DNA of 7,172 nt from CAYTES01 sp964436935 (GCA_964436935.1 CAYTES010000068.1:1-7172), one strand, 5' to 3'. Shown: positions 1 through 7,003, counted from the stretch's first letter. Notes: a model not told the origin generated them from the sequence alone. Made by a program: numbers and translations.

Positions 1-23
1 GGGATTAGGTTACTCCTAATCCC
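1..23. repeat. Perfect 9-bp inverted repeat (stem-loop) at the window edge
   Basis: GGGATTAGG at 1-9 is the exact reverse complement of CCTAATCCC at 15-23, leaving a five-base loop TTACT. Downstream on the plus strand there is only a weak T stretch (TGCTTTTC near 30-37), so a factor-independent terminator of an upstream plus-strand gene is possible but not convincing. It may also be a mobile or dispersed repeat cut by the window edge. The inverted repeat itself is certain; its role is unknown. Confidence 0.5.
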
Positions 24-66
24 TACTGGTGCTTTTCAAACGTGAACGCGGGCTTTTGCGGCTCAA

Positions 67-813
67 TTGAAAATTTTAATGAGGGAAGCGTTAAAGGAGG
101 ATGGGTTAACCCAAGAAGTGAGAGATAGTGTTGGAATTAGCGATTCATCTAGCGATAAAATTGAATTTAATTCTGATCATTTACGTCAGATCGAAATTTT
201 AGGGGTTCGTTTTTTGAAAAATGTTAAACTTCATCCCGCTCTTGATGAACGACTAAAAACGCTCGTCGTGGATCCGATCGATGCCCTTCCCGAAGGCAAA
301 CGCACCGTTCGAGGCAGGGTCCGTACCGGCGAAGAGATTGCGCGAGCCATTCCAGATCAGGCGGCATTTTTACGTGAAATAGACCAGCTGAAAGAAGGAA
401 AATTTTTTGAATTGAATGAGAAAGGTCAGCTCGTGATGCAGGATGGATGCACGGAAGCTTACGGGTTAAAAGATACTTTTCCAATGGCACAAAAACGCCA
501 AAAACGTCTCGTATACCGTGATAAGGATGGCAAAATTCAAGTGCTTGCCAATACCAATTTTACAGTCGATAAAGCAACAGAGGATCGCGTATTGCCTGAT
601 ACTAAGGAAAGGATTGCCGCAAGTTCTATCCTGATGGAACGAGGTTTGCCCACACTCATCTTTTTCGACCAGGATGGACATTGGCATAGTGGTGAATATA
701 ATAGAATAATGAACGATAAAAATCAATTTGACAGACACACATATTCTTGGACTGATGATGAATCGCTCCATTTTTCGATTGGTCGGTTTGGCGGCTGGGG
801 ATTATGGCTTTAG
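67..813 (+). CDS. Hypothetical protein, probably frameshifted near its 3' end
   Basis: I do not recognise this 248-residue protein. It is soluble and charged, with no signal peptide or membrane segment. The middle (about residues 97-165) reads like a compact globular domain, with FLREIDQLKEGKFFELN and a motif around MQDGCTEAYGL. A second segment (about 186-235) contains ILMERGLPTLIFF and HTYSWTDDESLHF. The frame opens after a TGA at 43-45. The start could be TTG at 67 or ATG at 79. Neither has a Shine-Dalgarno site, and the good-looking AAAGGAGG at 93-100 abuts an ATG that runs straight into a stop. The present C-terminus (FGGWGLWL) looks like out-of-frame sequence, because the adjacent frame continues in a coherent tail to a stop at 907. 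The gene converges on the ATP-grasp gene. Coding status is likely; function is unknown. Expression may be lost if the frameshift is real. Confidence 0.6.
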   Translation: MKILMREALKEDGLTQEVRDSVGISDSSSDKIEFNSDHLRQIEILGVRFLKNVKLHPALDERLKTLVVDPIDALPEGKRTVRGRVRTGEEIARAIPDQAAFLREIDQLKEGKFFELNEKGQLVMQDGCTEAYGLKDTFPMAQKRQKRLVYRDKDGKIQVLANTNFTVDKATEDRVLPDTKERIAASSILMERGLPTLIFFDQDGHWHSGEYNRIMNDKNQFDRHTYSWTDDESLHFSIGRFGGWGLWL

Positions 814-907
814 GCGCGCGGGTTCGTATTTGGGCGATTCTAGCTATCAGAGTGATGATCTCGGGGCCCGTGGCATGCTAAGGGTCAATTTGAACCTTGA
901 GTCTTAG
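782..907 (+). pseudogene. Out-of-frame C-terminal remnant of the preceding gene
   Basis: A second plus-strand frame, one base ahead of the preceding one, is open from 713 to a TAG at 905-907. Its last part ends in DDLGARGMLRVNLNLES, preceded by a glycine- and aromatic-rich run including AAGDYGFRRAGSYLGD. This reads as a natural folded C-terminus, whereas the main frame stops at 813 with no such tail. One extra base anywhere from 713 to about 810 would explain it. Candidates are the five-T run at 771-775 (then LHF-RLVGLAAGDYG) or the G-rich stretch 790-800. Repaired, the protein would be about 279 residues and would end 22 bases before the terminator hairpin, a normal spacing. It is a true mutation, a sequencing or assembly error, or, less likely, programmed frameshifting. 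Confidence 0.6.
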
Positions 908-929
908 TTTTCGGGATAAGGGAAATGAA

Positions 930-959
930 AAGAACCGCCATTTTATATAGGCGGTTCTT
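930..959. terminator. Bidirectional hairpin terminator between convergent genes
   Basis: AAGAACCGCC at 930-939 pairs perfectly over 10 bp with GGCGGTTCTT at 950-959, around a ten-base loop. On the minus strand the stem is followed at once by a U-rich run (TTCATTT), which suits termination of the ATP-grasp transcript 44 bases past its stop. On the plus strand a T8 run follows after a short gap (969-976), suitable for the plus-strand gene if it ends at 907. A weaker second hairpin (GGTAATTTT 964-972 with AAAATTGCC 977-985) sits beside it. Confidence 0.8.
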
Positions 960-1003
960 CATTGGTAATTTTTTTTAAAATTGCCCAAAGTATGTCGTCG
1001 ATT

Positions 1004-2185
1004 TTATTCTGTTACCAAATGTTCTATCGTTTGATTGATCAACCACTGAAGGATTTCTACGGTAGTTTTTTCGTTTAGTTCTTTTCCTAAATGATCGGCG
1101 ACCGCTGTTAAACTAGGGCGCCAGTTGCATTCCAGGAAATAATTCTTTCCATCTTTTCCTGGAATAAAGTCAATTCCAAGCCATAATGCTTTTACAGTTT
1201 TTTCTTGTTTACCGACGAGCCTTGCTATTGAGCTCGCTTGAAGTTTTATCGACGCCGGTAGTCCTGGGGTTTTTTTATCTAAGCCAAGTGCCCCCAGTAT
1301 ATTTTCCGTTGTCGTTGAAATAGGACGTTGTTTATTTTTGGGGTTTAGTGGTATTCTCCCGCCCATTTTCTCATGACTTTGCACGTCACGAGAACCTGAA
1401 GAGCTCGTCCAAAATCTTTCTCCTGTTTTAGGATCTGTATGGGCCAATTTTTCTATATAGCCATCTTTTGAATCATATCGTGATTGAGGAATTCGTACCA
1501 TTTTTAATACGAATGCCCGATTGGATGCAATGGATCGCGCATTTAAGAAGTGTTCGTTTTGAGGATCTTCCAAACTTGATTCCGTAACATTTTTTTCGTG
1601 TGGTAATCGATCACTCAATAGTACCCGTACATTTTTAGTATCTTCGGGGCCATAGATGATTTGGCTTGTGATGATATTTCCCGAGCAGTCCACTATAACT
1701 CGATAAGAAATTGGACGGTCCGTCACGGGGGGGATGTATTCTTGAAAAACCCATTCTTCATTTACTTGTTTTTGTTCTCCGGAGCTTTCCACCCACCCTT
1801 GGAATTTATCCCATTGCTCTTGTGTTTCAATTAAATATTTTGATTTTCCATGACCTACGCCCGTATTTTTAGCCACAACTGGAAAGAAAGGCATTATTTG
1901 AAAGATTTCATAAGGCAATGTGGTCGGAATTGATAAATCAGGAATAGCTCTTTTTAGGCGAGCGGCTTCCGCGATCGCTCCTTCTCGATAGTGTGTACTA
2001 TTTGGACTTTCTAATTGATCGCTTTCTTTAATTTCAATCCCGTTTTTTTTCCCTGTTTCGCGTATCATTTTTTGTACTGCTTGAATACGTTTTATTTTTA
2101 GTTCAGGCTTTTCTGGATCTGATGGGTTGAAATTTTCAGGTCGAGGTAATTGGTTGATTTCAATGGTGTAAGGTGTTTCTGTCAT
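1004..2185 (-). CDS. ATP-grasp domain protein (probable carboxylate-amine ligase type)
   Basis: A 393-residue soluble protein with the order of elements of the ATP-grasp fold. FFPVVAKNTGVGHGKS (about residues 100-115) gives the nucleotide-contacting lysine K106 and a glycine-rich loop. EEWVFQEYI (143-151) is the hinge that contacts adenine, followed by SYRVIVD (160-166). LWLGIDFIPGKDG (334-346) and YFLECNWRP (349-357) give the metal-binding D339, E352 and N354. Such enzymes couple ATP hydrolysis, through an acyl-phosphate, to joining a carboxylate to an amine or thiol. The substrate cannot be told from the sequence. Between hinge and metal site lies a long polar stretch (about 180-325) with no motif I know, longer than in compact RimK-like proteins. 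The start ATG at 2185 has only a weak GAGAG upstream. The gene has its own promoter and a downstream terminator, so it is probably monocistronic. It looks more AT-rich than secA. ATP-grasp assignment is fairly sure; the specific role is open. Confidence 0.75.
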   Translation of the reverse strand: MTETPYTIEINQLPRPENFNPSDPEKPELKIKRIQAVQKMIRETGKKNGIEIKESDQLESPNSTHYREGAIAEAARLKRAIPDLSIPTTLPYEIFQIMPFFPVVAKNTGVGHGKSKYLIETQEQWDKFQGWVESSGEQKQVNEEWVFQEYIPPVTDRPISYRVIVDCSGNIITSQIIYGPEDTKNVRVLLSDRLPHEKNVTESSLEDPQNEHFLNARSIASNRAFVLKMVRIPQSRYDSKDGYIEKLAHTDPKTGERFWTSSSGSRDVQSHEKMGGRIPLNPKNKQRPISTTTENILGALGLDKKTPGLPASIKLQASSIARLVGKQEKTVKALWLGIDFIPGKDGKNYFLECNWRPSLTAVADHLGKELNEKTTVEILQWLINQTIEHLVTE

Positions 2186-2214
2186 AAAATATAGCTCTCT
2201 AAGGATAGCACTAA

Positions 2215-2243
2215 TTAATAATATATTATTGATTTAATGTCAA
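2215..2243 (-). promoter_or_regulatory. Sigma70-type promoter of the ATP-grasp gene
   Basis: On the minus strand a perfect -35 box TTGACA (2243-2238) is followed after exactly 17 bases by TATTAA (2220-2215, 4 of 6 matches to TATAAT). Transcription would start near 2208, giving a leader of roughly 23 bases before the ATG at 2185. It lies in the 99-bp gap after secA and is among the AT-richest parts of the window. Confidence 0.65.
2217..2230. promoter_or_regulatory. AT-rich palindrome within the promoter, possible operator
   Basis: AATAATATATTATT is a perfect 14-base palindrome lying in the spacer and overlapping the -10 box of the ATP-grasp promoter, where a dimeric repressor would block polymerase. 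Its pure A/T make-up means it could also be chance or simply a flexible spacer. No regulator gene is present in the window. Confidence 0.3.
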
Positions 2244-2284
2244 TTATATATTACTGCACTAATCCTTGGGTGAGCTTATATTTT

Positions 2285-4975
2285 TTACGCTCCACAACAC
2301 TTTTTATACTTCTTTCCGCTTCCACAAGGGCAAGGATCATTGCGCCCCACGTCTTTTGATTTTTCTGTGGAGCTTACTATGGATTGAGGCAGGGGAGCTG
2401 CGCTTCGGGGGGCGGATGAATTTTCCTCCGCTTTGATCACCGTCACTTGTGTCGGCTCATCGGGCAAGGGCGTGCGATGGGTGCTTGGTGTTAAAATCCC
2501 TTCAATGGCCGCAGCATTGGTAGTAACCCCTTTGATTTCAAGCGGGCCCAGTGGGGCGGTTTGTTCCACGGCCTGAATTTTTATTTTAAACAGGGTGCTG
2601 ACGATCTGGCTTTGGATTTCCCGGTGAAGCTCGGTGAACATTTGAAAAGCGTCTCCTTTGTATTCTACGAGCGGGTCGCGTTGTCCGTAACTCCTTAGGG
2701 CCACATTTTCTCTCAGTTTGGACATGCTATCGAGGTGTTCCATCCATAGGGTATCCATCACTCGTAATGCCACCGTTTTTTCCAAGCGACGCATCATTTC
2801 GGGGGCCGGAAATTGAGCGGCTTTTTCTTCATATTCTTTACGCAAAAATGCTTGTGCCAACTCCACCAATTCTTCGGAATCTTCTTTTTCTTTCAATTCC
2901 TCCTCGGTCATTTTGTGCACGGAATCTCTGTGAAGCGCGCTAAGGCTTTCCGTCATTTCTTTATAATCCCATTTTTCCGGGGACTCCAGCATGGCGTGAC
3001 GGAGCACAATATCTCTGGCTTCATTATCGATCCATTCTTTGATTTTTTCCGAACTGTCTTCATTTTCGAGGATTTCACGACGGTTTTTATAAATGATTTC
3101 ACGGTGTTTGTTCATCACATTGTCGTATTCCACCAGATGTTTTCTTGTATCAAAATGATGTCCTTCCACCTTTTTTTGAGCCCCTTCGAGGGATCGCGTG
3201 ATGAATCGGCTTTCAATGGGCATATCGTCGGGTAAACCCAGTTTTTCCATTACCCCTTGCACTCGATCCGATCCAAACAATCGCATGAGATCATCTTCCA
3301 GAGAGACGTAAAATTGACTGGTACCGGGATCTCCTTGACGCCCGGAGCGTCCTCGAAGCTGATTGTCGATGCGACGGCTTTCGTGTCGTTCGGTTCCGAT
3401 CACATAGAGTCCTCCCAGTTGTGTGGCCTCTTCATCGAGTTTGATATCCGTTCCACGGCCCGCCATATTAGTGGCAATCGTTACGGCGCCCCGTTTTCCG
3501 GCTTCTGCGATGATTTCGGCTTCGCGTTCATGGTGTTTTGCATTCAATACATTGTGTTTCACGCCCTCCATGGAGAGAATTTTGCTCAGCATTTCCGATT
3601 TTTCGACCGAAATGGTTCCAATCAAGCTGGGTTCTCCTTTATCGTGCAGTTCTTTCACTTTTTTGGCGATCGCCATGAATTTCCCTTTGGTATTTTTGTA
3701 AATTGCATCGGGTAAGTCTTTTCGATTCACCGGACGGTGTGTTGGGATCACGAGGGTTTCTAAGTTGTAAATGCTCCCAAATTCTTCCGCTTCTGTGAGC
3801 GCCGTTCCTGTCATTCCCGCTAGTTTTTCGTACAAGCGGAAGTAGTTTTGAAAGGTGATGGTGGCGAGTGTTTTGCTTTCCCGCTTGATTTGGACATTCT
3901 CTTTCGCCTCAATGGCTTGATGCAGTCCTTGGGAATAACGACGTCCTTCCATTAAACGTCCCGTGAATTCATCCACGATGATGATTTGATCGTCTTTTAC
4001 CATGTAGTCCACATCGGCTTTGTAGCTGGTTTTGGCTTTTAGTGCTTGTTCAATGTGATGGACTTCTTGAAAGCCACTTTCCGTATAGATATTTTCGACT
4101 CCCAGGAGTTGCTCCATTCGTTTGATTCCTTCTTCCGTGAGGATTGCGGTTTTGGCTTTTTCGTCGACATTGAAGTGGGTGTTTTCTTGGAGTTGATTGA
4201 CAAGCAGGGCGTATTTTTTATATTTATCCGTCGACTCTTCCGCTTGTGCGGAAATAATGAGGGGAGTGCGCGCCTCGTCGATTAAGATCGAATCCACTTC
4301 ATCCACGATGGCATAATGAAGCTCCCTTTGCACCCGGGCTTCTTTTCGTCGTGCCATATTGTCTCGAAGGTAGTCGAATCCAAACTCGTTGTTGGTCCCG
4401 TATGTGATGTCCGCACGGTAAGCCGCCTGTTTTTCTTCTGCAGATTGACCATGTTTGATGATGCCTACGGTGAGTCCCAGAAATCGATAGAGCCCTCCCA
4501 TCCATTCCGCATCCCGTTGCGCCAGATACTCATTCACCGTCACCACATGAACGCCTTTTCCCGTTAAGGCGTTGAGATAGACGGGTAGCGTGGAAACCAG
4601 GGTTTTTCCTTCTCCGGTTTTCATTTCCCCTATTTTTCCTTTATGAAGGACCAGCCCCCCTAAAAGTTGTACATCATAAGGAATGATGCCCCATGTGACC
4701 TCGTTGCCGCGGACTTCCCAATTTTTGCCCACCAATTTTCGACAGGCAAATTTCACAAGTGCAAAGGCTTCGGGGATGAGTTCGTCTATGGTTATTTCTT
4801 TATCCGCAAGCCTTTTTTTAAATTCCTCGGTTTTTTGGGGGATATCCTCCTCGGTGCAATTTTCCTGGTAGCCTGCTTCGATTTGATTGATCTGAGCGAT
4901 AAGAGGGCGGAGTTTTTTGAGCGCTTTTTCGTTGGGATCTCCCAGTATTTTGTTGATGAGTTTGATGAGAACCAT
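2285..4975 (-). CDS. secA: Preprotein translocase ATPase SecA
   Basis: The motor that drives unfolded preproteins through the SecYEG channel of the inner membrane; essential in bacteria. At 896 residues it matches the usual length (E. coli 901). Visible in order: N-terminal helix region (1-35); Walker A GEMKTGEGKT (116-125); DEAD-type Walker B VDEVDSILIDEARTPL (224-239); the preprotein cross-linking region (about 225-375) ending near DEFTGRLMEGRRYSQG (335-350); the second nucleotide domain with ATNMAGRGTDIKL (501-513) and the arginine finger motif QLRGRSGRQGDPG (539-551); EYDNVMNKHREIIY (616-629); the helical scaffold and wing region (about 630-800); a Pro/Ser/Thr-rich linker (about 805-875); and a SEC-C zinc motif DPCPCGSGKKYKKCCGA with C882, C884, C893 and C894, used for SecB or ribosome contact. 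The ATG at 4975 is supported by the family-typical N-terminus but has no Shine-Dalgarno site. It lies 91 bp after the transferase gene with no promoter that I can see, so cotranscription is likely. No key residue is missing. Confidence 0.98.
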   Translation of the reverse strand: MVLIKLINKILGDPNEKALKKLRPLIAQINQIEAGYQENCTEEDIPQKTEEFKKRLADKEITIDELIPEAFALVKFACRKLVGKNWEVRGNEVTWGIIPYDVQLLGGLVLHKGKIGEMKTGEGKTLVSTLPVYLNALTGKGVHVVTVNEYLAQRDAEWMGGLYRFLGLTVGIIKHGQSAEEKQAAYRADITYGTNNEFGFDYLRDNMARRKEARVQRELHYAIVDEVDSILIDEARTPLIISAQAEESTDKYKKYALLVNQLQENTHFNVDEKAKTAILTEEGIKRMEQLLGVENIYTESGFQEVHHIEQALKAKTSYKADVDYMVKDDQIIIVDEFTGRLMEGRRYSQGLHQAIEAKENVQIKRESKTLATITFQNYFRLYEKLAGMTGTALTEAEEFGSIYNLETLVIPTHRPVNRKDLPDAIYKNTKGKFMAIAKKVKELHDKGEPSLIGTISVEKSEMLSKILSMEGVKHNVLNAKHHEREAEIIAEAGKRGAVTIATNMAGRGTDIKLDEEATQLGGLYVIGTERHESRRIDNQLRGRSGRQGDPGTSQFYVSLEDDLMRLFGSDRVQGVMEKLGLPDDMPIESRFITRSLEGAQKKVEGHHFDTRKHLVEYDNVMNKHREIIYKNRREILENEDSSEKIKEWIDNEARDIVLRHAMLESPEKWDYKEMTESLSALHRDSVHKMTEEELKEKEDSEELVELAQAFLRKEYEEKAAQFPAPEMMRRLEKTVALRVMDTLWMEHLDSMSKLRENVALRSYGQRDPLVEYKGDAFQMFTELHREIQSQIVSTLFKIKIQAVEQTAPLGPLEIKGVTTNAAAIEGILTPSTHRTPLPDEPTQVTVIKAEENSSAPRSAAPLPQSIVSSTEKSKDVGRNDPCPCGSGKKYKKCCGA

Positions 4976-5066
4976 AAAGTAGATTGAAGTCAGAAGATGG
5001 CGAGGGGAATTTTACTCTTTTTCTCTATCCTTTTCCATTTAATATCGAATGAAGAAAATGTTCCCA

Positions 5067-6521
5067 TTAATCGGCTCCTTTTCCTCCCAATACCACGAAA
5101 ATCGTACGGAATAAAATTTTGATGTCCAGGGCCAGAGACCAGTTTTCAATATAATAGGTATCCAGTCGTACCTCTTTTTCAAAATCCAGGTCGCTTCGCC
5201 CATTGACCTGTGCCAATCCGGTGATGCCCGGCTTGATGCTGAGTAAGAATTTGTGATGTTTTTCATACCGGTCCACTTCTTCTGGAAGATGCGCCCGCGG
5301 CCCGACCAGACTCATGTCTCCACTGAGTACATTCCATAGTTGGGCAAGTTCGTCGAGACTCCAGCGTCGCAGGAAGCTTCCGAATCGGGTAACCCGAGGA
5401 TCATTTTTGATTTTGACCAAGGGTGAACCTTTTCGGTGGTTTTTTTCGGCCAGCGTGGTGTAGCGCAGACTATCGGTTTTTTCTTTCATGGTTCTGAATT
5501 TGTAAAATTTGAACAGCTCCCCATAGCGCCCCACCCTTTTTACGGCAGTCCCATCATCTTTTTGAGTGAAGAGAATCGGCCCTTTCGAATCCAATTTTAT
5601 TCCTAGAGCGATCAACATAAACAGGGGAGTGAGTAGGATCAATAAAATGCCGGAAAATAGAATATCAAAAGTGCGTTTGGATACTTTTCCCCATCCATCC
5701 AGAGGAGTTGTTTTTAAGGCGATGAGCGGCAATTCGGCAATATTAAAAATATCCACATGACTTTGATGGAGTTGGAGAATGTCCGGTACGAATTGATAGA
5801 GGATATGATGTTCGCGACAAAATTCGATTAATTTTTCAGCGTGGGCTTCCGAAATATTGGTTTGAGTTTGAATGATCTCTTCAATTTTGTATTTGGTAAT
5901 GATTTTTTCCAGTTCATTCAAAGGGCCAATGATTTTGAGTGATGATTTTCCCGGGGAGATTGTTTCGTCCAGGCTTAAACATCCCAAGACATGATAGGAA
6001 GGGGTTTTTTTGAGTTTTTTATATAATCGTTCGGTTAGACTGTTCGTTCCGATGAGAATCACTCTTCTGCGTCCGATGTTGAGTTTAAAAAGATAGATTT
6101 GTAAAATCCGGATTAATCCTCGTCCCACGGTGGTTAAGAAGATGGTTAAGATCCAAATATATCCGAGGACCAATCGTGAGAAGAAGAATTCGCGGGTTAC
6201 AAAGTAATAGGCGATGATCAGCATGATCCAGGCCGAGGACAGAAAAATGATTTTCATGAACTCGTTTCCCACGCGTGAGGTACTCCGCAGCGAATACATT
6301 TGATTCAGGGCAAAAATTCCAATGAGCCCCAAACTTGAGAAAATTGAGAGTTGAAGGTATTGCCACGCCGAAGGGAAACTCACCAAATCCACAGGGAAAT
6401 AAAATCCCGGTACCAGATCGCTGTAGAGGCGAAGCTTGTAAGCAAGCCAAAAGGCAAGCAGTGCCATTCCAAAATCCAGTGGAATACGGAGAATGCCCAG
6501 TGCGATTTCAGATTTTTTCAT
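5067..6521 (-). CDS. Polyprenyl-phosphate sugar-1-phosphate transferase (exopolysaccharide initiation)
   Basis: A 484-residue integral membrane enzyme of the bacterial sugar transferase family (WcaJ/WbaP/CpsE type). It transfers a sugar-1-phosphate from a nucleotide sugar to undecaprenyl phosphate, the first step of exopolysaccharide, capsule or O-antigen synthesis. Residues about 8-135 contain four hydrophobic segments (near 9-29, 56-75, 88-108, 114-133). A Rossmann-like cytoplasmic domain starts at RRRVILIGTN (151-160) and runs to about 270. KRTFDIL (282-288) leads into the membrane-embedded helix (about 286-308). The catalytic domain shows FKFYKFRTM (337-345), SLDELAQLWNVLSGDMSL (388-405, with the D390-E391 pair), VGPRA, KPGITGLAQVNGRS (430-443) and YYIENWSLALDIKIL. 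The length is normal for the long two-domain form. The ATG at 6521 gives a natural start (MKKSEIALGI) but no Shine-Dalgarno site. A promoter at 6552-6580 fits it, and secA follows 91 bp downstream. The sugar donated is unknown, and no other glycan gene is in the window. Confidence 0.95.
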   Translation of the reverse strand: MKKSEIALGILRIPLDFGMALLAFWLAYKLRLYSDLVPGFYFPVDLVSFPSAWQYLQLSIFSSLGLIGIFALNQMYSLRSTSRVGNEFMKIIFLSSAWIMLIIAYYFVTREFFFSRLVLGYIWILTIFLTTVGRGLIRILQIYLFKLNIGRRRVILIGTNSLTERLYKKLKKTPSYHVLGCLSLDETISPGKSSLKIIGPLNELEKIITKYKIEEIIQTQTNISEAHAEKLIEFCREHHILYQFVPDILQLHQSHVDIFNIAELPLIALKTTPLDGWGKVSKRTFDILFSGILLILLTPLFMLIALGIKLDSKGPILFTQKDDGTAVKRVGRYGELFKFYKFRTMKEKTDSLRYTTLAEKNHRKGSPLVKIKNDPRVTRFGSFLRRWSLDELAQLWNVLSGDMSLVGPRAHLPEEVDRYEKHHKFLLSIKPGITGLAQVNGRSDLDFEKEVRLDTYYIENWSLALDIKILFRTIFVVLGGKGAD

Positions 6522-6551
6522 GCGAAGTGGAACAGCAAGGCGCTTGGGCGT

Positions 6552-6580
6552 ATTTTAAAAGGAATAGATGGATAAGTCTA
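6552..6580 (-). promoter_or_regulatory. Probable promoter of the sugar transferase-secA unit
   Basis: On the minus strand TAGACT (6580-6575, 4 of 6 matches to the -35 consensus) is spaced exactly 17 bases from TAAAAT (6557-6552, 5 of 6 matches to TATAAT). The start of transcription would fall near 6545, about 24 bases upstream of the ATG at 6521. It lies in the gap between the rnpB 3' end and the gene. I see no terminator in that gap, so read-through from rnpB could also contribute. Confidence 0.5.
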
Positions 6581-6633
6581 TGTTTTAAACCGCGGTGGCG
6601 TGATTCTCGCTTGTGAGTGGATGAAAATTAAAG

Positions 6634-7003
6634 GAGAGAAAATCTTCATAAGCCGAGTTCTGTTCCCCGGCAAGCGGGGTGTGATCATCTCTCTTGGTGT
6701 TCCATTGCTGAAACACTCGTGCGGTGGGCCGTTAGGATCGGCACACGCGATTTTTTCCTTATCGGCCATCCCACCTTGCAGCAAAAAGGGTTTACCGGCG
6801 TATCCGAGTCACCCCGGAGGCCCTTTCGGATAAATCCGGTTGAGGCGTTTCATTTCCCCCCGTCCGAAGACGGGGTTCTCGTCTCTGTGGTACTTTCCCT
6901 AACCGTTGTTTTTCAACGGCCGGTCGCCGTTAGCGATTTTCCTGTGTGCGGCTGCTCGGACTTTCCTCTCCGCAGTGCGGAGCGATCACTCCAATTTTCT
7001 CTC
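6634..7003 (-). ncRNA. rnpB: RNase P RNA (catalytic subunit, about 370 nt)
   Basis: The ribozyme that removes the 5' leader from precursor tRNAs, working with the RnpA protein (not in this window). The RNA reads from about 7003 down to 6634. Its ends form P1: GAGAGAAAAT (7003-6994) pairs perfectly with ATTTTCTCTC (6643-6634). The conserved 5' P4 segment GAGGAAAGTCCGAGC is at 6968-6954 and the conserved 3' segment ACAGAACTCGGCTTATGAAG at 6663-6644, the most diagnostic parts of any bacterial RNase P RNA. ACCACAGAGA, like the conserved J11/12 region, lies near 6894-6885. P3 is a minimal hairpin (6982-6968, 6-bp stem, 3-base loop). A 7-bp hairpin capped by a UUCG tetraloop is at 6875-6858 (P12-like), and a P18-like hairpin at 6679-6665. 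P15 appears as GGTGGG (6775-6770) with CCCACC (6728-6723). The L15 strand between hairpin and P15 reads GATCCTAA, without the usual GGU. Short reading frames on both strands here are chance. Confidence 0.95.

Noticed and set aside
93..109. Strong-looking ribosome binding site AAAGGAGG followed by ATG
   Set aside because: The ATG directly abuts the site with no spacing and is followed by GGT and a TAA stop, so it cannot start a gene.
1..124. Possible recoding of TGA (Gly, as in Gracilibacteria/SR1) to extend the plus-strand gene leftwards through 43-45
   Set aside because: The frame would run through the stem-loop with no coherent protein, and the minus-strand genes end in TAA without internal TGA, so there is no support for an alternative code.
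713..810. Programmed ribosomal frameshifting in the plus-strand gene
   Set aside because: I see no convincing slippery heptamer, stimulatory stem-loop or internal SD at the shift zone; a mutation or sequence error is simpler.
2813..4987. Plus-strand frames of 62-152 codons antisense to secA
   Set aside because: They are mirror frames of a fully conserved secA coding sequence, rich in Phe and His as expected from antisense reading, with no ribosome binding sites.
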